A DNA stretch of 64,000 bases. Source: Megamerina dolium (lineage: Eukaryota > Arthropoda > Insecta > Diptera > Megamerinidae). Location: positions 19,994,334 to 20,058,333 of the forward strand of contig OY978526.1 in the NCBI GenBank assembly GCA_963854835.1, written 5' to 3'. Under the pieces are notes generated by a model. It saw only the letters and a list, made by a program, of their open reading frames with translations. It did no database searches and was not told the origin of the DNA. Both the position numbers and the translations under genes were made by a program. Every line of letters begins with the position of its first letter. Within the stretch, counting starts at the first letter, position 1. Below, one piece after another: positions 1 to 12,900 of this stretch.

Positions 1-1150
1 AGTACCTTTGGTAGTTGATACCCATAAGCACATATTCTGAAATAATTTTTTACGTTATTTTCCATATCCAACATTGTGTTGTTGTTTAACATGTTTTATG
101 TAATTTTTAATTGATTTCTGTTGACTTGATAAGGATTTTTTTTTTGTAATACACATGTCAATATGATTACTTATGTAATTCGCGTAAAGCTTTAAAATTT
201 TGTATTTTTTTTTTTGATTTTTTTCATTTAAAATATAATTATAACAAAATATAAGTCACATTTTTATTTCCTTATGTTTTTCATATTATGATTGCTTTAA
301 ATACAAAACATTCATAATAATAATAATACATATTACGACTTTATGTTTACAAGTAAATATACTTTAGAGTGGGTCGAAAAAAAAATACAAACTTTTTTTT
401 TTACATGGTTAATCTATAAATGTAAGTAAATTTACATGAAGAGCATATCGGCATCATTCAAAATTTTCCTTTCAGTAGCTCAGAAATTGTTTTTGTTTTA
501 TTATAACTGCTATTTCATTTTCGAAAAGTTATATCATTGCAGATATTTCGATGTGCAAATCAATTTCTTCTAAGGTGCCATGCATCCCAGATTTCAGAAT
601 CTCTGAGTTGTAACCAATAACTACTATTTTTGTACATAAAATAAAAGTCTTTACTGTGTACTTTGCATGAAATGAGTTTCTAAAGAATATTTCTTGTTTT
701 TAAAACATAACGGTACTTCAAGTGTCACACGACATACAGATATACGATATACATATTTTGATCAATTTTGACCGAGCGCAAAATCTTGGCCCAGTTCTCT
801 CCCTTTTTTTCGTACAATTTTTCCGACCTTCTATTGGAGGATCAATAAAATTGCAATTTTTATGTATGAGTTTAATAAAATAGTACAACTAATGACAATA
901 TTCTGACGATTTTGATTCTTTTGTTGGTTTTTTAGAAATTTTTAATAGTGTCGAGATGTTGTCGGTGCGAATTTTCAATTAGTTGGTGAATATTTCAAGT
1001 GTTTATTTTTTATTTAAAAAAAAAAATTTTTTTTTTTTGGTATGTACCCGGTCTAATATAGACACTTGTGCATGTACTGCTTACATTTGTACATATTTAC
1101 AGTATATTGCAATTTATATACTTCATTAATTAATTTAAACATCTGTTTAA
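1..1150. other. AT-rich noncoding sequence
   Basis: No coding signal, RNA gene or element end was recognised. The block is AT-rich with many A and T homopolymers and short TAA runs, as expected for intronic or intergenic fly DNA. The short frames in it have no family resemblance. Confidence 0.6.
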
Positions 1151-1165
1151 ATTGTTAATTACATT

Positions 1166-1409
1166 TGTTGTTGTTGTTGTTGTTATTATTAATATTGTGG
1201 TTTCACGTTTTATTGTTGCTCGTTAGCTTGTTGTTGTTGTTGACGCTTTTTCATGTTTTTTCTGTTTTTGGTGTTGACTTATTGCTGTTGTTGTGCGGCT
1301 TTTGTTTCGTCTGGCACATGCTATTGCTGCTGCTGCTTGCTGCTGTTGTTTGTTAACGATTTCTTAATGAACTTTACACATTTTGTTTGCAGGCTAAATT
1401 ATTTTGTGG

Positions 1410-1446
<37 letters not shown>
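1166..1446. repeat. Compound (TTG)n microsatellite
   Basis: Several interrupted TTG/GTT runs occur here; the longest uninterrupted one is about 1408-1446. They create leucine- or valine-rich frames that are artefacts. Unlike other GTT runs in the window, no retroposon body is attached. Confidence 0.8.
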
Positions 1447-1607
1447 CGTCCAATGCTTTAGCTTTGGGATTTATTTAATATTTTTTTCATGATATTCGAT
1501 TTAAATTTGAATTAATTTGGCCATAATTAAATATGTATGTATGTGCGACGACGACGACGAGTACATGTCACGAGTCATGTTTATATTTGTTATTGATTGT
1601 GATTTAA

Positions 1608-1832
1608 TTTTTTCCCTTTTTTTCTCTCTGTTTTGTATATTACATCTTATTATTTTGCTGCATTGAAGGATTTTGATCAGAGATTGAATTATAGCTAATT
1701 TTGAAATAGATTTAAAAAAGTTCCCCTTTTTTCTCCCTTCGTTTTGTATATTACATCTTATTATTTTGCTGAATCGAAAGGTTTGGATTAGAGATCGAAT
1801 TAAAGATTATTTTGAAAAATTGTGATGAAAAA
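1608..1832. repeat. Two-copy tandem duplication, period about 111 bp
   Basis: The block containing GTTTTGTATATTACATCTTA starts at 1630 and again at 1741. The matched parts continue through TTATTTTGCTG and GATTGAATTA-like text. Copies differ by scattered substitutions, so this is an old local duplication. No function is visible. Confidence 0.75.
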
Positions 1833-2316
1833 AAATTATTATGCAACATCATTGAAAGGAACTTTAGCGTATTAATACAAAGTGGTACTGAAATTGCCAT
1901 TTCTCTCTTGACAATTGCACTTATAAAAGTCATTTGGATATTCTTTATGCATTTTTACAATATGTAAAATCGAATTCAATTCTATTATTCACCATTAAAC
2001 AATTATTAATTTATTAAAAATAAATAATTTTTATAATTTATTATTAATTTAATTGAGGGTAATTATGTCAGCATATTTCTGACTTTTGTGGGCGGAGACG
2101 TTAATTTCGCTACCACTTTTATATTACACTATGAGTAGTGGCTGTTATTAAATTCATTGTCTTATGGAATCAATTATTTTAATTTTAGAGTTAAATTAAG
2201 AAAAAAAAAAAATTCTTGTGAAAAAAGTGGTCTTAAGTTTTGATTTTTTGATATTTTTTTATTATGATTACATTCCAGGGTCACAGTTAAGCTTAAAATA
2301 CAAGTTTAAGAGTATA

Positions 2317-2474
2317 TAGTTGTTGTTGTTGTTGTTGTTGTAGCAGCAAAAATACGGAAATGCCTTGTTTTATTCCCGTACAAAGCATTTACGTATTCTG
2401 ATAACGTAAATGGACCTTGGTCGACCTCGTGGTCGAGTGCTTCCGGGACGTAGATCCGTTCATTCTTGGGAAGC
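2317..2474 (-). mobile_element. Short (CAA)n-tailed retroposon, copy A1
   Basis: A 158-bp unit flanked by a perfect 11-bp target duplication, TTAAGAGTATA, at 2306-2316 and 2475-2485. On the minus strand it starts GCTTCCCAAGAATG and ends in GCTGCTACAACAACAAC. It contains an 18-bp hairpin stem (2351-2368 with 2380-2397, two mismatches, 11-nt loop) and a 16-nt near-palindrome around 2420-2435. Copies near 18.2, 31.1 and 42.9 kb share the body. The duplication, the simple tail and the fixed start together mark a complete non-autonomous retroposon. The origin of its body is not recognised. Confidence 0.8.
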
Positions 2475-2485
2475 TTAAGAGTATA

Positions 2486-4097
2486 AGCGTTTTGGTCAGT
2501 TCAACATCAAAATTACAAATTTTCTTGTTTAGCGTCGCCTCCATAATTGTTTTAAAGATGTCCCTTTGTTTATCCACCTTGTGTATCCTGGCTGGGTTGC
2601 ACGATCACTTGAACAAATGTTAAGATATTTCGACGAAATTTGGCACAAACTACCTATGATTAAAGGGTACGAACGCTATTCCAAATGCGCATGATTGGCC
2701 AACTGCCACGCCCATACGGAGCAATCAAATGTGTAGCTTCTATACCAAATCACTTGTGTGATCCGCCAAGATCGACTGAAAAGTATTTTTTTTTTGTCAT
2801 TTATATTTCATTAAAAAACATTTTCAACAAAATTAAAATAAAAATTTTTTTTTTTGAAAAATCAAATATATTTGCTCTTTGTTTTTCACTACTTAAGTCA
2901 ATCCTCTATCAATTTTCATTATACTTTATTCAATTTTAATTAAATTTTAATATTAATCACATGTAAATCACATCATTGCTATCAATTATAATGAACTTTT
3001 CGACCTCTCTCATTATTATTTCTTATTATTATCGTATAGTTTTTATCTATTAGACAATAGCTCATTATCTAATCTGACTGGATATTACTCGTATAATCAT
3101 TTTTTTTTTTTTTCGTGATGTAGTTGGTAGTGGCTTGGCATTTGTTTTGACGCCACATGTGGCATAAGTAACAAATCTGCGGCATTCATCGTAATCACCT
3201 GTATTCAAATAATAACCTTTACTCTGTTGTTGTTGTTGTTTTCACTTTCGACTAGCGTAGCGCAACAAAACGACGACAATAGCCTCAATGTCGGTAATAA
3301 TAATGACAACGATTACAACAACGATAACAGCAAAAAAAAAAAATACCATACAAGAAAAAATTGTGATGGTCAAAGACATCCTTTTTACCAACCAGACACA
3401 CACATGCATGTGTACACTATGCTGTACATATGTATGTACACATGTGTCTGCCACAAAATATGAAAATGAATAAAAGAAAAGTACATGTTGTACATACAAT
3501 CGCTAGCCAGCCGTGTTGCCATGTTGCTGCATATGGTAGCGCACAATATCTATTCAACATCAGACAGATATCAGTCTGATTGAATATTTTCATTTCTTTC
3601 TCCCTCTCTCTCTCTCTTGGTTTGGTTAAAATGCTGTTGTTTTTGGTTTTCGTTGCAGTGGACTGGTTTTTGCCTATTTTCCTTTTTTTTGATTTGGGAA
3701 AAATACACTTTTTTTTCGAATTGTTTACAAATAAATCATAAAAAAAAAATTGAAAATAATTTTATACGGAATATGTTGTTTGTTTTTATTATTATTGATG
3801 AAGAAATGTATAAAAAGCGTCAAGCTTTTACCACATATCATACGATACATACGATACGATACAACACAGGTGAAAAAGGCATCTTTAGTTGCTGTCACAT
3901 GTAGCCATATATTTTTTTTTTTTATGTTATAAATAATTCTGCTCTGATTTAAGTATTTACGACACCATTTCTATGTTCATATTCAATCTCTGCAACAACA
4001 CAGAGAGATGGAGAGAGAGAGACTAGAAAACACTAAGTGACAGTTGGCATTTGACAGCTGACAATTGTTTGTCACAGTATTCTATATACTATGAATG

Positions 4098-4136
<39 letters not shown>

Positions 4137-4960
4137 ATGAAATGAAAACATGTTTGTTTTTTATCAAAGCAACAAACTTTACTTAGTTTCAAAGCCAGTC
4201 TATAAAGTAATATATTTTGCAATTTTATTTTATTTTCTATTTTACATATTTGCAATTTGAATGTTCCGCTACTGGCGAATTACATGTTGGGAAATCTCTG
4301 GAAAAATGCTTTTCATTCTCACAGTTAGATAACTAGGCAGGTAGGCAGGTAGGCACACACATACGTAAATATGATTAAAAATGTTGCATTAAATACACAA
4401 GACTGATGAGAAGAGTCAGGCAGTAGTCAGTTTTGTCATTGGGGAAAGTAATCCAGATATAATCTCCTTTTTTTTTTGGAGAATTTTTGCAAAATCATGA
4501 AATAAATTTAATGGAATTTATTATTATTTAATATTTTTTTTTTTTGTTGACGCATGCTTTATGATTTTTCTAAAAACACTGACATGTGCGTGCCACTTGT
4601 TTTTTCGATGAAAATGTGTTGAGCAGTATTGCCATGATGATGTTGGCAATTTACTGTATATGTTGGTATTTAAGAGAAAACAATTTAAATATCTAAACAT
4701 TAGTGGATATTGTTTGCGTTTATAAAATAAATTGTGATAATGATGGTAGTTTACCAACAACAACAACAACAACATCAGAAACAAGAAATGTGTACAAATT
4801 TAATATAATTGATTGCCAATTTAATAGCAATTAAATCAATCACTATATATGCATACTCTAGCTTTTATAGTTGTGGTGAAAATAATTGTGAAGTACAAAG
4901 CTTAACTTTATTTTGGTGAAAAAAATTGATTGTAATTTGACATTTGGTTGCTTGGTTGGT
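2486..4960. other. AT-rich noncoding sequence with microsatellites
   Basis: No gene recognised. It holds short GTT (about 3224), CAA (about 4757) and GA-rich (about 4003-4022) tracts. Frames of 60-95 codons here are low complexity and unlike any known family. Confidence 0.55.
4102..4133. repeat. (TA)n microsatellite
   Basis: About 16 uninterrupted TA units are visible. Confidence 0.9.
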
Positions 4961-4964
4961 TTAG

Positions 4965-5835
4965 GTGCTGTTCGGTGGACAGAAACCGAGACTCAATTAG
5001 CTTCTCCTCCTGGAACCACTGAAGTAAGGTCTATTCGAACCATATTGATCCGTTAATAAACCTGCTATTTGGTTTCCAGCAATTTCATTTAGGCTATACA
5101 CTACGAATTTCCCTAGAGGTGTATGTCGTAGACCTGGGCACTCACATAGATAGTGGAAAACCGACTCTTTGAGTCCCTCTTGTTTGCAGTTTCGACATCT
5201 GTCATTGCGTGGCTATGCTATTTTCTCTGCATGGTCTCCTATCGGCCAGTGACCGGTAATAGTGGAAAACCGTCTCCTTGGATCCCTCTTGTTTGCAATT
5301 TCGACATCTGTCATTGTGGAGCCACCGGTAATAGTGGAAAACCGTCTCCTTTGATCCCTCTTGTTTGCAATTTCGGTATCTGTCATTGTGGAGCCATCCT
5401 ATTTTCTATTTTCTCTGCATGGTCCCCTATCGGCCAGTGACCGGTAATAGTGGAGGTGATTCTGAAGATATCTGTTATTTTCTTTCTTACCAATTCGTTG
5501 GTTCTTGAATGATATTATTTAGGCCAATTGGTTTTTGCTATTTTATAGGCTCCAGCTTTTGACCACCTGGTTTCTGCCTGCTTTCGAGACTGTAGGTAGA
5601 GCTCTGTTTTGATGGCGTTAAGGGAGCTTCCAACAGTTACCGACTCGGATTCGCTGTTAGTTACCCCCCTTCTTGCCAGTTCGTCCGCTTTCTCGTTTCC
5701 TCTTATGTTCTTGTGACCAGCTACCTAGACAAGAGTGATGCCCATTCTGCGTGCTAGTGTTTTGAGCTCTTCCTTAGATTGTCTTATGATTACTGAGTTC
5801 ATTATCGGTGCGATCAATGCCGTGAAGAAATCAAT
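4965..5835 (-). pseudogene. Decayed non-LTR retrotransposon: RNase H and C-terminal zinc finger
   Basis: Read on the minus strand, about 5690-5735 gives AGHKNIRGNEKADELARRG, the H-N-D block of a non-LTR RNase H domain. It is preceded by an in-frame stop where the family usually has Trp (LVWV). Further along, about 5150-5210 reads RCRNCKQEGLKES followed by HYLCECPGL, the CCHC-type C-terminal finger of I/R1/LOA-like elements. The frame breaks repeatedly and a short internal segment has been tandemly copied. It is a dead fragment. The exact clade is inferred, and the outer limits are approximate. Confidence 0.7.
5149..5455. repeat. Internal triplication in the non-LTR fragment
   Basis: The motif AATAGTGGAAAACCG followed by CCCTCTTGTTTGCA and a CATCTGTCATTG ending occurs at about 5150, 5258 and 5331. 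The flanking CTATCGGCCAGTGACCGG occurs at about 5240 and 5430. The duplications lie over the zinc-finger coding part and arose after or during decay. Confidence 0.8.
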
Positions 5836-5884
5836 GTGACATTTATAAAAATACACTTTCGACGGACTTGTATTTTTATATTCA

Positions 5885-6590
5885 GTTGTTTTTGTTTTTT
5901 TTTCTCTGAAGCTCAGCGCTGTTGGTCTAATACTTCTCTTATTTTAAATTTTAGTTTATTCTTACGAGTATGATCATAATTATCGAGCGATTGAGTGTAT
6001 AATTGGAACACAAGATTATTTTAATCTTATCTCTCATAGAAAAGTATGCTATTGAAAATCGGTTTTCAAACATTACACTCGAGAATAAGAATTTGTGATA
6101 TTAGATTTTTTTCGATTACAAAATGAATATATTAGAAAATGGGTTGAATGCGATGAAAATCACACCCATCTCCCATAGAAAAGTATATTGTTGATTGTGT
6201 GATTTCACACTTTGCGCACGAAAATATAAAGTTATCAAGCTGAAACTTGGTACGTATGATTAAATTGAATAATTAATCGACATATTCGAAATTGGTGTGG
6301 ATCAGATGAAAACCACGCCTATTTCTCATATAAATTGATTGTTCCATATGTATGTTTTCACAGGCCACACGAACATTTCAAGTTATCCAGCTGAAATTCG
6401 ATATTTTTGATTATATTTACTAACTAATAGATCTATTTAAAAATAGGCTGAATGGGATGAAAATCTTGCCTGCTTCCCATGTCAAATAAAGGTTCGGTCT
6501 GTATGTTTTCACACATTTCGCACGAAAATATAAAGTTATCACTCTGAAATTTGTCATTCCAAACTTTTTTTCTAACGATCGACAATTTTT
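5885..6590 (+). repeat. 153-bp tandem array, copy A (degenerate)
   Basis: The core CTCCCATAGAAAAGTAT and its variants recur with CATA or CATG landmarks at about 6035, 6174, 6327 and 6478 (spacings 139, 153, 151). Between cores lie conserved blocks: CGCACGAAAATATAAAGTTATCA, then CTGAAACTTGGTAC, then GATGAAAACCACGCCTA variants. It is the same family as the arrays at 27.6, 46.0 and 53.6 kb. Confidence 0.75.
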
Positions 6591-9222
6591 GTTTGTTTTG
6601 ACGACTTTCTAATAGAGCTCTGTCTGCCTTAGAGCTTTGAAAGAGTCATCTTTAGAAGCTGCCCCACTGCTCTGGATACATTAATAGAAGTAATTCTCAT
6701 TTAGTCGCACTCGCTTTGCTACGCATTGCAATTATTTTGTTCACAACTATATACGCACAGAAAATGCATATGCACATAAGTATGTTAATAATTGATTTTC
6801 TTTTCACAAATGAATTTTACTTTTGTAATGATAGTTGTTTTTTTTAAGTTACGATATGTATTGTGTGTATGGATTGCACATGATAATATGTAATGTTGAT
6901 GATTTGTAATGCTGCATTTAAAATATTTCACAACTTGAAACAATGCATGTAGCTACATGGTTTGCTACCACATTCCACAACGTGACCATCATCATGTCAA
7001 GCGTATTACCAATATAACATCATCAATAATAATAATCAAGAGGCTCTAAGACATGAAGATGATGATGATGATGATGATGTGATGGTGACACCACAGTATC
7101 GGTATACCTTTTTGAAGAGGCACTATTTCATGTTTTTCAAAATTTCCATTGTTAGTATTGCTATTTGGCATATCAATCGTTTAACATAACTCTTATTATA
7201 ACTATTACACTATTTTTGATGAAGTACGTGCAATAAGCTAATGCATGGATTTTATATGAATTTTTGTTTTTGTTTTTGTGACTATGTATTTTATTATACA
7301 CATGAGTATGGGCATATTTTTAAAAGGTGTTGGACCTATAATTATGTTACTTAGTCATATATATGTATAAAATACGCACCCTATTATATTTCACTTAATA
7401 TTTTTTAAAGAGTTTTTTTTGTCCATAAAATATAACGTTTTCTTTATTTTAAAGAAATTTACTGAACCGTTGCGTGTGGTAATTTAAAAGATGTATTGTA
7501 GTAAACATATGAATATCTATTATTGTATGTTTATATATATACTCGCATACATATGTACGAGTACTGATGATGAAGGTATTAAAATTGAAGTATTACTTGA
7601 TGTATTTTTAAAAGATTCATTATAACTTGTAATAAAAATAATCGTAATGATAATGAAGTTACTTAAGATGCCATTTTAAATTGGTACAAAAATATTTTAT
7701 GTATATGCGTTAAAAAATTCCAACTAAAAACGAGTCTAACTGTGTTAATGAAAGCGAAACGTGAATTTTTATATTTATATATTTAATTCTCCTTACATAT
7801 ACCATGCATATATTTGATATTTAGGAGTGTGTGTGAGTGTAATAAACGCAAGCTAAATTATGTGGTAGCGTTAAATATTTTCCATAACATTATTATAATA
7901 ATTATTATTATTTTTATCAATTTATACAAGTAAGTTACATGTGAGTGAACTTTTAATAAGAGATGCTTAAAATGTATTTTTTAAATATCTGCTTTTAGTA
8001 ATGCTCATTAAAAAGTAGTGTATCCATCTTCATCCAAGACAATAATGAGCCTATAACAAGCAATATCATATGTATACGGTATACGGTGTGAACCTGTTTT
8101 TTTAATTTTTTTTAATTAGCAACATTCGTTTTTGTATCTACTGACAGTGAACAATTAAAGTCACATTAATTTCATTTACTTGGTATTGCATTACTTAGAC
8201 ACTAATTAATATTGAATATCTTGTTTGAATATTACCTTCTTTGTATTGAAACATTTTACTGTGATGCTCAATAAGAGGAATGTTGTGTGATACATTCTTT
8301 ATTAGATTATTCACATGTCAATTTCAATTAGAATAAAGTTCAATCGATAAATGGATATTAAATTATTTTTTTTTTTTTCAAATGAAATTTGACAGTATGA
8401 TTATTTGAGTTACTTTGTAATATTCAGTTAAATCAGTGAATATGCATAATTGCATCGTATGTTTATAAACTATGATGTTTGCGCAACAATTCATTTCAAT
8501 AGAATGAATATACATGTATCATAGAATCTTCAACATTGTTGCAATTGCTTTAAATATACATGTATAATGTTTACTTACAAGTAAATTTGTTTTTATACAC
8601 AAAATTTCTCATAGAACAGCTGTGTACATGCGATTTGCTTTTTATATTCAAAATTTAATTATTTTTTTCTTGTTTTATGCATTTTATTTGGAATTTTTTT
8701 TTTAGAATATGACAAATTGCTATTAGTGGTATTCGTTATTTGTTGATTTTTTCAATTGAAAGGTCCTTAAGGAGGGGGAAGTTTTTTAGTGTCTGCGACG
8801 ACACACTCTGTAATTGTGACGATAGTTACGAGTCAGTGGGTCAGCCATTTTGTTACCTCCTCACCGCAAAAAAAAAAAAAAAAAAATATTAGAATTGTTT
8901 TATTCGTCAGCAAGCTATCAGTGTGCTAACAAAAAAAAATGTGCTTATTTTCTTTAACAAAATTGATTTAATTTTCTATTTTATATATATTAATTTTGAA
9001 TAGAATAAATTCTGATGCATAAATAATTTCACAAAAAAGTGAAATCATATTATTGAAAACTTCTTGCTGTTCTTCTTTTAATTAATTAAAACATTTTTGG
9101 TGTTGATATCGATAAATAACATCTCTGTACAGTAGTGAAATGAAAATAATTGGCAGCACTGAACTTAAGCAACATGCTAAGTATACTTAGAACTGGCACT
9201 TTGTTGTTGTTTTTGTTGTTAG
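6591..9222. other. AT-rich noncoding sequence
   Basis: No gene or element end recognised. A (GAT)n run lies at about 7058-7081. A poly-A tract near 8869-8886 follows a slightly GC-richer stretch (about 8765-8868) that I could not classify. Confidence 0.55.
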
Positions 9223-9228
9223 CTAAGT

Positions 9229-9324
9229 TGTTGTTGTTGTAACAGCATTTTCCGCTGAGTTGGCAATCCTTGACCTGGAATGACCAGGGTACGATCCGGG
9301 ACGAAGACCCGATTGCCGTGGGAA
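9229..9324 (-). mobile_element. Short (CAA)n-tailed retroposon, family B, copy 1
   Basis: A GTT run followed by TAACAGCATTTTCCGCTGAG leads into CCGGGACGAAGACCCG and ends GTGGGAAC. The flanks carry a 6-bp repeat, CTAAGT, at 9223-9228 and 9325-9330. It is a sister of the copy at 9851. Its head (CCGGGACGAAGACCCG, then GGGAAC) resembles that of family A (CCGGGACGTAGACCCG, then GGGAAGC). Confidence 0.6.
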
Positions 9325-9839
9325 CTAAGTGTATGAGTACGGCTAAATAACGGAATTTTCATAATTTTTATCGTAACTCAGACATCTGCTCAATATGCAT
9401 ATCTGCTGCCGACCATTTGAAAATGCTTGAAAAATGTTGCAACAACATCGACTTCCCAGTGGGTACTACTTCAAGTGCATTTGGAATCTAAAAATTTGAG
9501 AATTTCCGTTGAAGATTGCATCAACATTAAACGTGATTGAGAGATTTCATTAATGGATTTCTATTTTGGAACAAAACATATCTTTTTTTTGAGAGGTACA
9601 CTTCTCTATGGTCTGGCCTCTATGCGTTGTTACTTTAGCAAATCAGATCTTCTTTCTGTAAATGTTTCCATCTAATAGGTCAAGAAATCCAATAACATTT
9701 AATTTGAGGGAGCTTGAAGCCTAAAATATGAGGCTAAGCGTTAGAAATCGACGATTTAGCTCGAAAATTTGTCTAACTTTTGTGTTTTACGCTCAAAATT
9801 ATCGAATTGGAATGACCTTAACTGTTCCCACATATGACA
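9325..9839. other. AT-rich spacer between two family-B retroposons
   Basis: No gene recognised. Only AT-rich unique-looking sequence is visible. Confidence 0.5.
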
Positions 9840-9850
9840 GACGATGGTGT

Positions 9851-9951
9851 TGTTGTTGTTTCAACAGCATTTTTGGCTGAGTTGGCAATCCTTGACTGGA
9901 ATGACCAGGGTATGTTTCGGGACGAAGACCCGATTGCCGCGGGAACAAAAA
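9851..9951 (-). mobile_element. Short (CAA)n-tailed retroposon, family B, copy 2
   Basis: About 100 bp, closely similar to the copy at 9229. It is flanked by an 11-bp target duplication with one mismatch (GACGATGGTGT at 9840-9850, GACTATGGTGT at 9952-9962). On the minus strand it ends in a CAACAACA tail. Confidence 0.7.
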
Positions 9952-9962
9952 GACTATGGTGT

Positions 9963-12900
9963 AATGGGCTTAGCCTTCAACATTAATCGGAATTTTATTA
10001 AAAGTTATTGTTTTCTTGAATCAAATGTTACAAACATCTTTGAATGGAAAAAAAGTTGAGATATTCTTGTCAACACCCTCATATATTCCCATTCAGCTAA
10101 GAAAACAAAGTATATTCATTGAAAGATATGTTTATCCCCTTTCCATAACCCTAAAAAGTTGGAAATCTGTTGAAAAAATGACTAAATTACTGATTGTTAA
10201 ATGGTGTAAGTGACTCGAAAACAGCATTTTAACGGTAAATTGAAAATTTGAAGGTATCAAAAACTTGTTAAACATGATTTTGCGTTGTACTCTACTAAAC
10301 CTTTAACCTCTAGTAGGTTATTTATAAAGTTTATAATCATTAATATGTGTATTTCAATTTGACGACATTGCTGTTAATACCACTATTTGACTAAAAGGTG
10401 TGTACGTGCGTGCTTTAAATATTGTTGCATTTTATTGTTTTTCATGTTAACACGCACACGCACAATATGTGTATGCGTTCCATTAGATTTTGTTTTCATA
10501 TCAATTTGATGGTTGTCTAATGTATTTAATGTTCTTGGCGTTCTTGTTTACCAACGCATAGTTGGCAACACCACATTGATGTTAAGGCTATGAAAAATGA
10601 ACGATGTATGCAATCGAAAAAAAAAGAGTGCGTTCATGTTGTTTTGTTCCAAAATAATTTGAATGCTAAACACATTTACATGTATTCACCTAATTGTTTA
10701 TGTATGTATTTGTGTATGTATTTTTATAGGCATTTTTTATAATTTTTATTTTGACATATGACAGCATGTCAGTCTTCATTAAAAGTAAATGGGGGAGGGG
10801 GAGGGGCAGAAAAAAAGAACAAAACTACAGTGGAATGATTTTGAAAAGTGTCAAATAAATTTGGCAATCATTAATGCATACATCATACTAACCAGATAAA
10901 ATGTTTGATCATTTCTACTTCAACTTTGAAATATCATAAATTACAAATGTATATTGAAAATGACAACTATATGGTCGGGTGTGGCACATACAGATTTGTA
11001 GGTAACTACTATGACAGTGATACAAGCTCGAAAGAATTTTGTTTTGCGGAAGTTGATGGATTTTCTGCTCTATCCTTTTGTTTTTGTTTTTTTAGATTTA
11101 TTGTCATCATTAAATATTGTAATGAAATATGTAATTAAATTAATGCGCGACTGTTATGTATCATGGAAATATTTAGCACGCTCTCACACTTACCAAGAAT
11201 AGAACAGTTGTTAACCATAAAATAATGTTGTAATAATAACACCTCAGCACCTACATGCATGCATACATGCATGTCGCTTTATATTGCGACAACAATTGCG
11301 AAATTGCTAAGAAATCTACGTGCCCAAGTATGCGCCACTACGCTATGTATTTATTGCCGCCTTCTGCAATACAACAAGAATGTTGTTGATTGTAGATTTT
11401 ATGTATGTAAAATCACATTCACATACACCAATGTAGTCGAATTTATTGCCATTTAGCAATAAAGTCCACCTCCATTGCATATATTACACGCGAACATATG
11501 CATTTGTATTGTGTAGCTGTGTGTATATGAATATTAATGAAAATCCATAAAAATTCGTTTTTTTTGTTCTTGTTTTTATGCAGAAAAATTGAAAATTGAA
11601 GGAAAAATGGTATTTTGAAGTAAACTCTTAAGTACGAATATTTTAACTAGAGGGTTTTTTTTTGGTATTTTGTTTTATTTTATAAATACTAAGTAACTGG
11701 CGCCAATGTCAGAAATATTCACATAGTCACCCACATGGCAATAACATGCATGGGTAGAAGGAATAAGTGTAAACATAAAAACAATGTAGTCAAGAATGAG
11801 CGATAAGAAGAAAGTGTTTTTGCATTTCATCATATCAGGGTGTTGTTTGTCATGACTAATTTAAATAAATGGGTCATATTGTGGTAATCAATTCTTATTT
11901 TGATAATAATGACTATTATAAAGTAATCCATATCATATTTTTGGGTGTTTTTTTTGCTCTATTGAGTGTCTCAAATGCACTCGAAAAATCCAGTTTAAAA
12001 AGATGCTTAATGGACGTGAATTTTTTTTAAATTTTTTTTTTTTTTTTTTATATTTTTTTTTTATTTTTTTTTATTTATTATTTTTTTTTTTTTTTTTTTT
12101 TTACATTTATTTTTTTTTTACATTTATTTATTAATTATCGACGCTATTTATTGCCAACAAGTTATTATATACATGTATCTACGTCATGTGTCTACGTTTC
12201 AATATCGCGATATGCATATGTTGCGAGATATGTTGCTCATGATGATGTAAAATTGTTGCCAGCCACCACCTCACTATTATGCTGTTGGCTTCCGTACTTT
12301 CAATTGGAAAAACATTTGTTTTTTTTTTTTTAATGTTAGGTTATGTGGTGGTTATATTTTAAAATGCGACTGCTGTCTGTTGCTACATGTATTCGTACAT
12401 AATCTTCTAGAATATTGGCATTTTCTTTTTCTTGGAGTCACTTGAATAAATGATGAGCATAAAGCATTTTAAAACTTTTACTTAAATGTTGGGAAGTATT
12501 ATTGCCAGGTCAATAATTTATATTTTTCGAATACATTCCTATAAAATATGTGATTGAATGAAATTGTAATTTTTTTTTTTCATTGTCGTACTGATGCTCT
12601 TCGATATTTACTGTATATACTTGTATTTCTATGCTATTCTAAACTTGGTTGAAGTGAAGAAAATTGAGGACAACAACATATCCTTGTCATTTATCAAATG
12701 GTACATAATAAATCCGTTCATTTACTGCATATGTATATGTATGATATATGTTAGTTTTGATGCCAAATACATACTAACATGCTGATGTTGGCAACACAAT
12801 CGAAAATGTCGGTAAAACGAAGTAGATATAAACCAATGTTAGAATAGAAGGCGAAGAATCGACTGGCAGGCGAATGATTGTTGTGAAAATTATGTATTTG

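Noticed and set aside
1165..1492. Leu/Val-rich small frames
   Set aside because: They are translations of the GTT microsatellite and have no other content.
3617..3904. 95-codon frame
   Set aside because: Low complexity, Phe/Lys-rich from T and A runs; no family resemblance.
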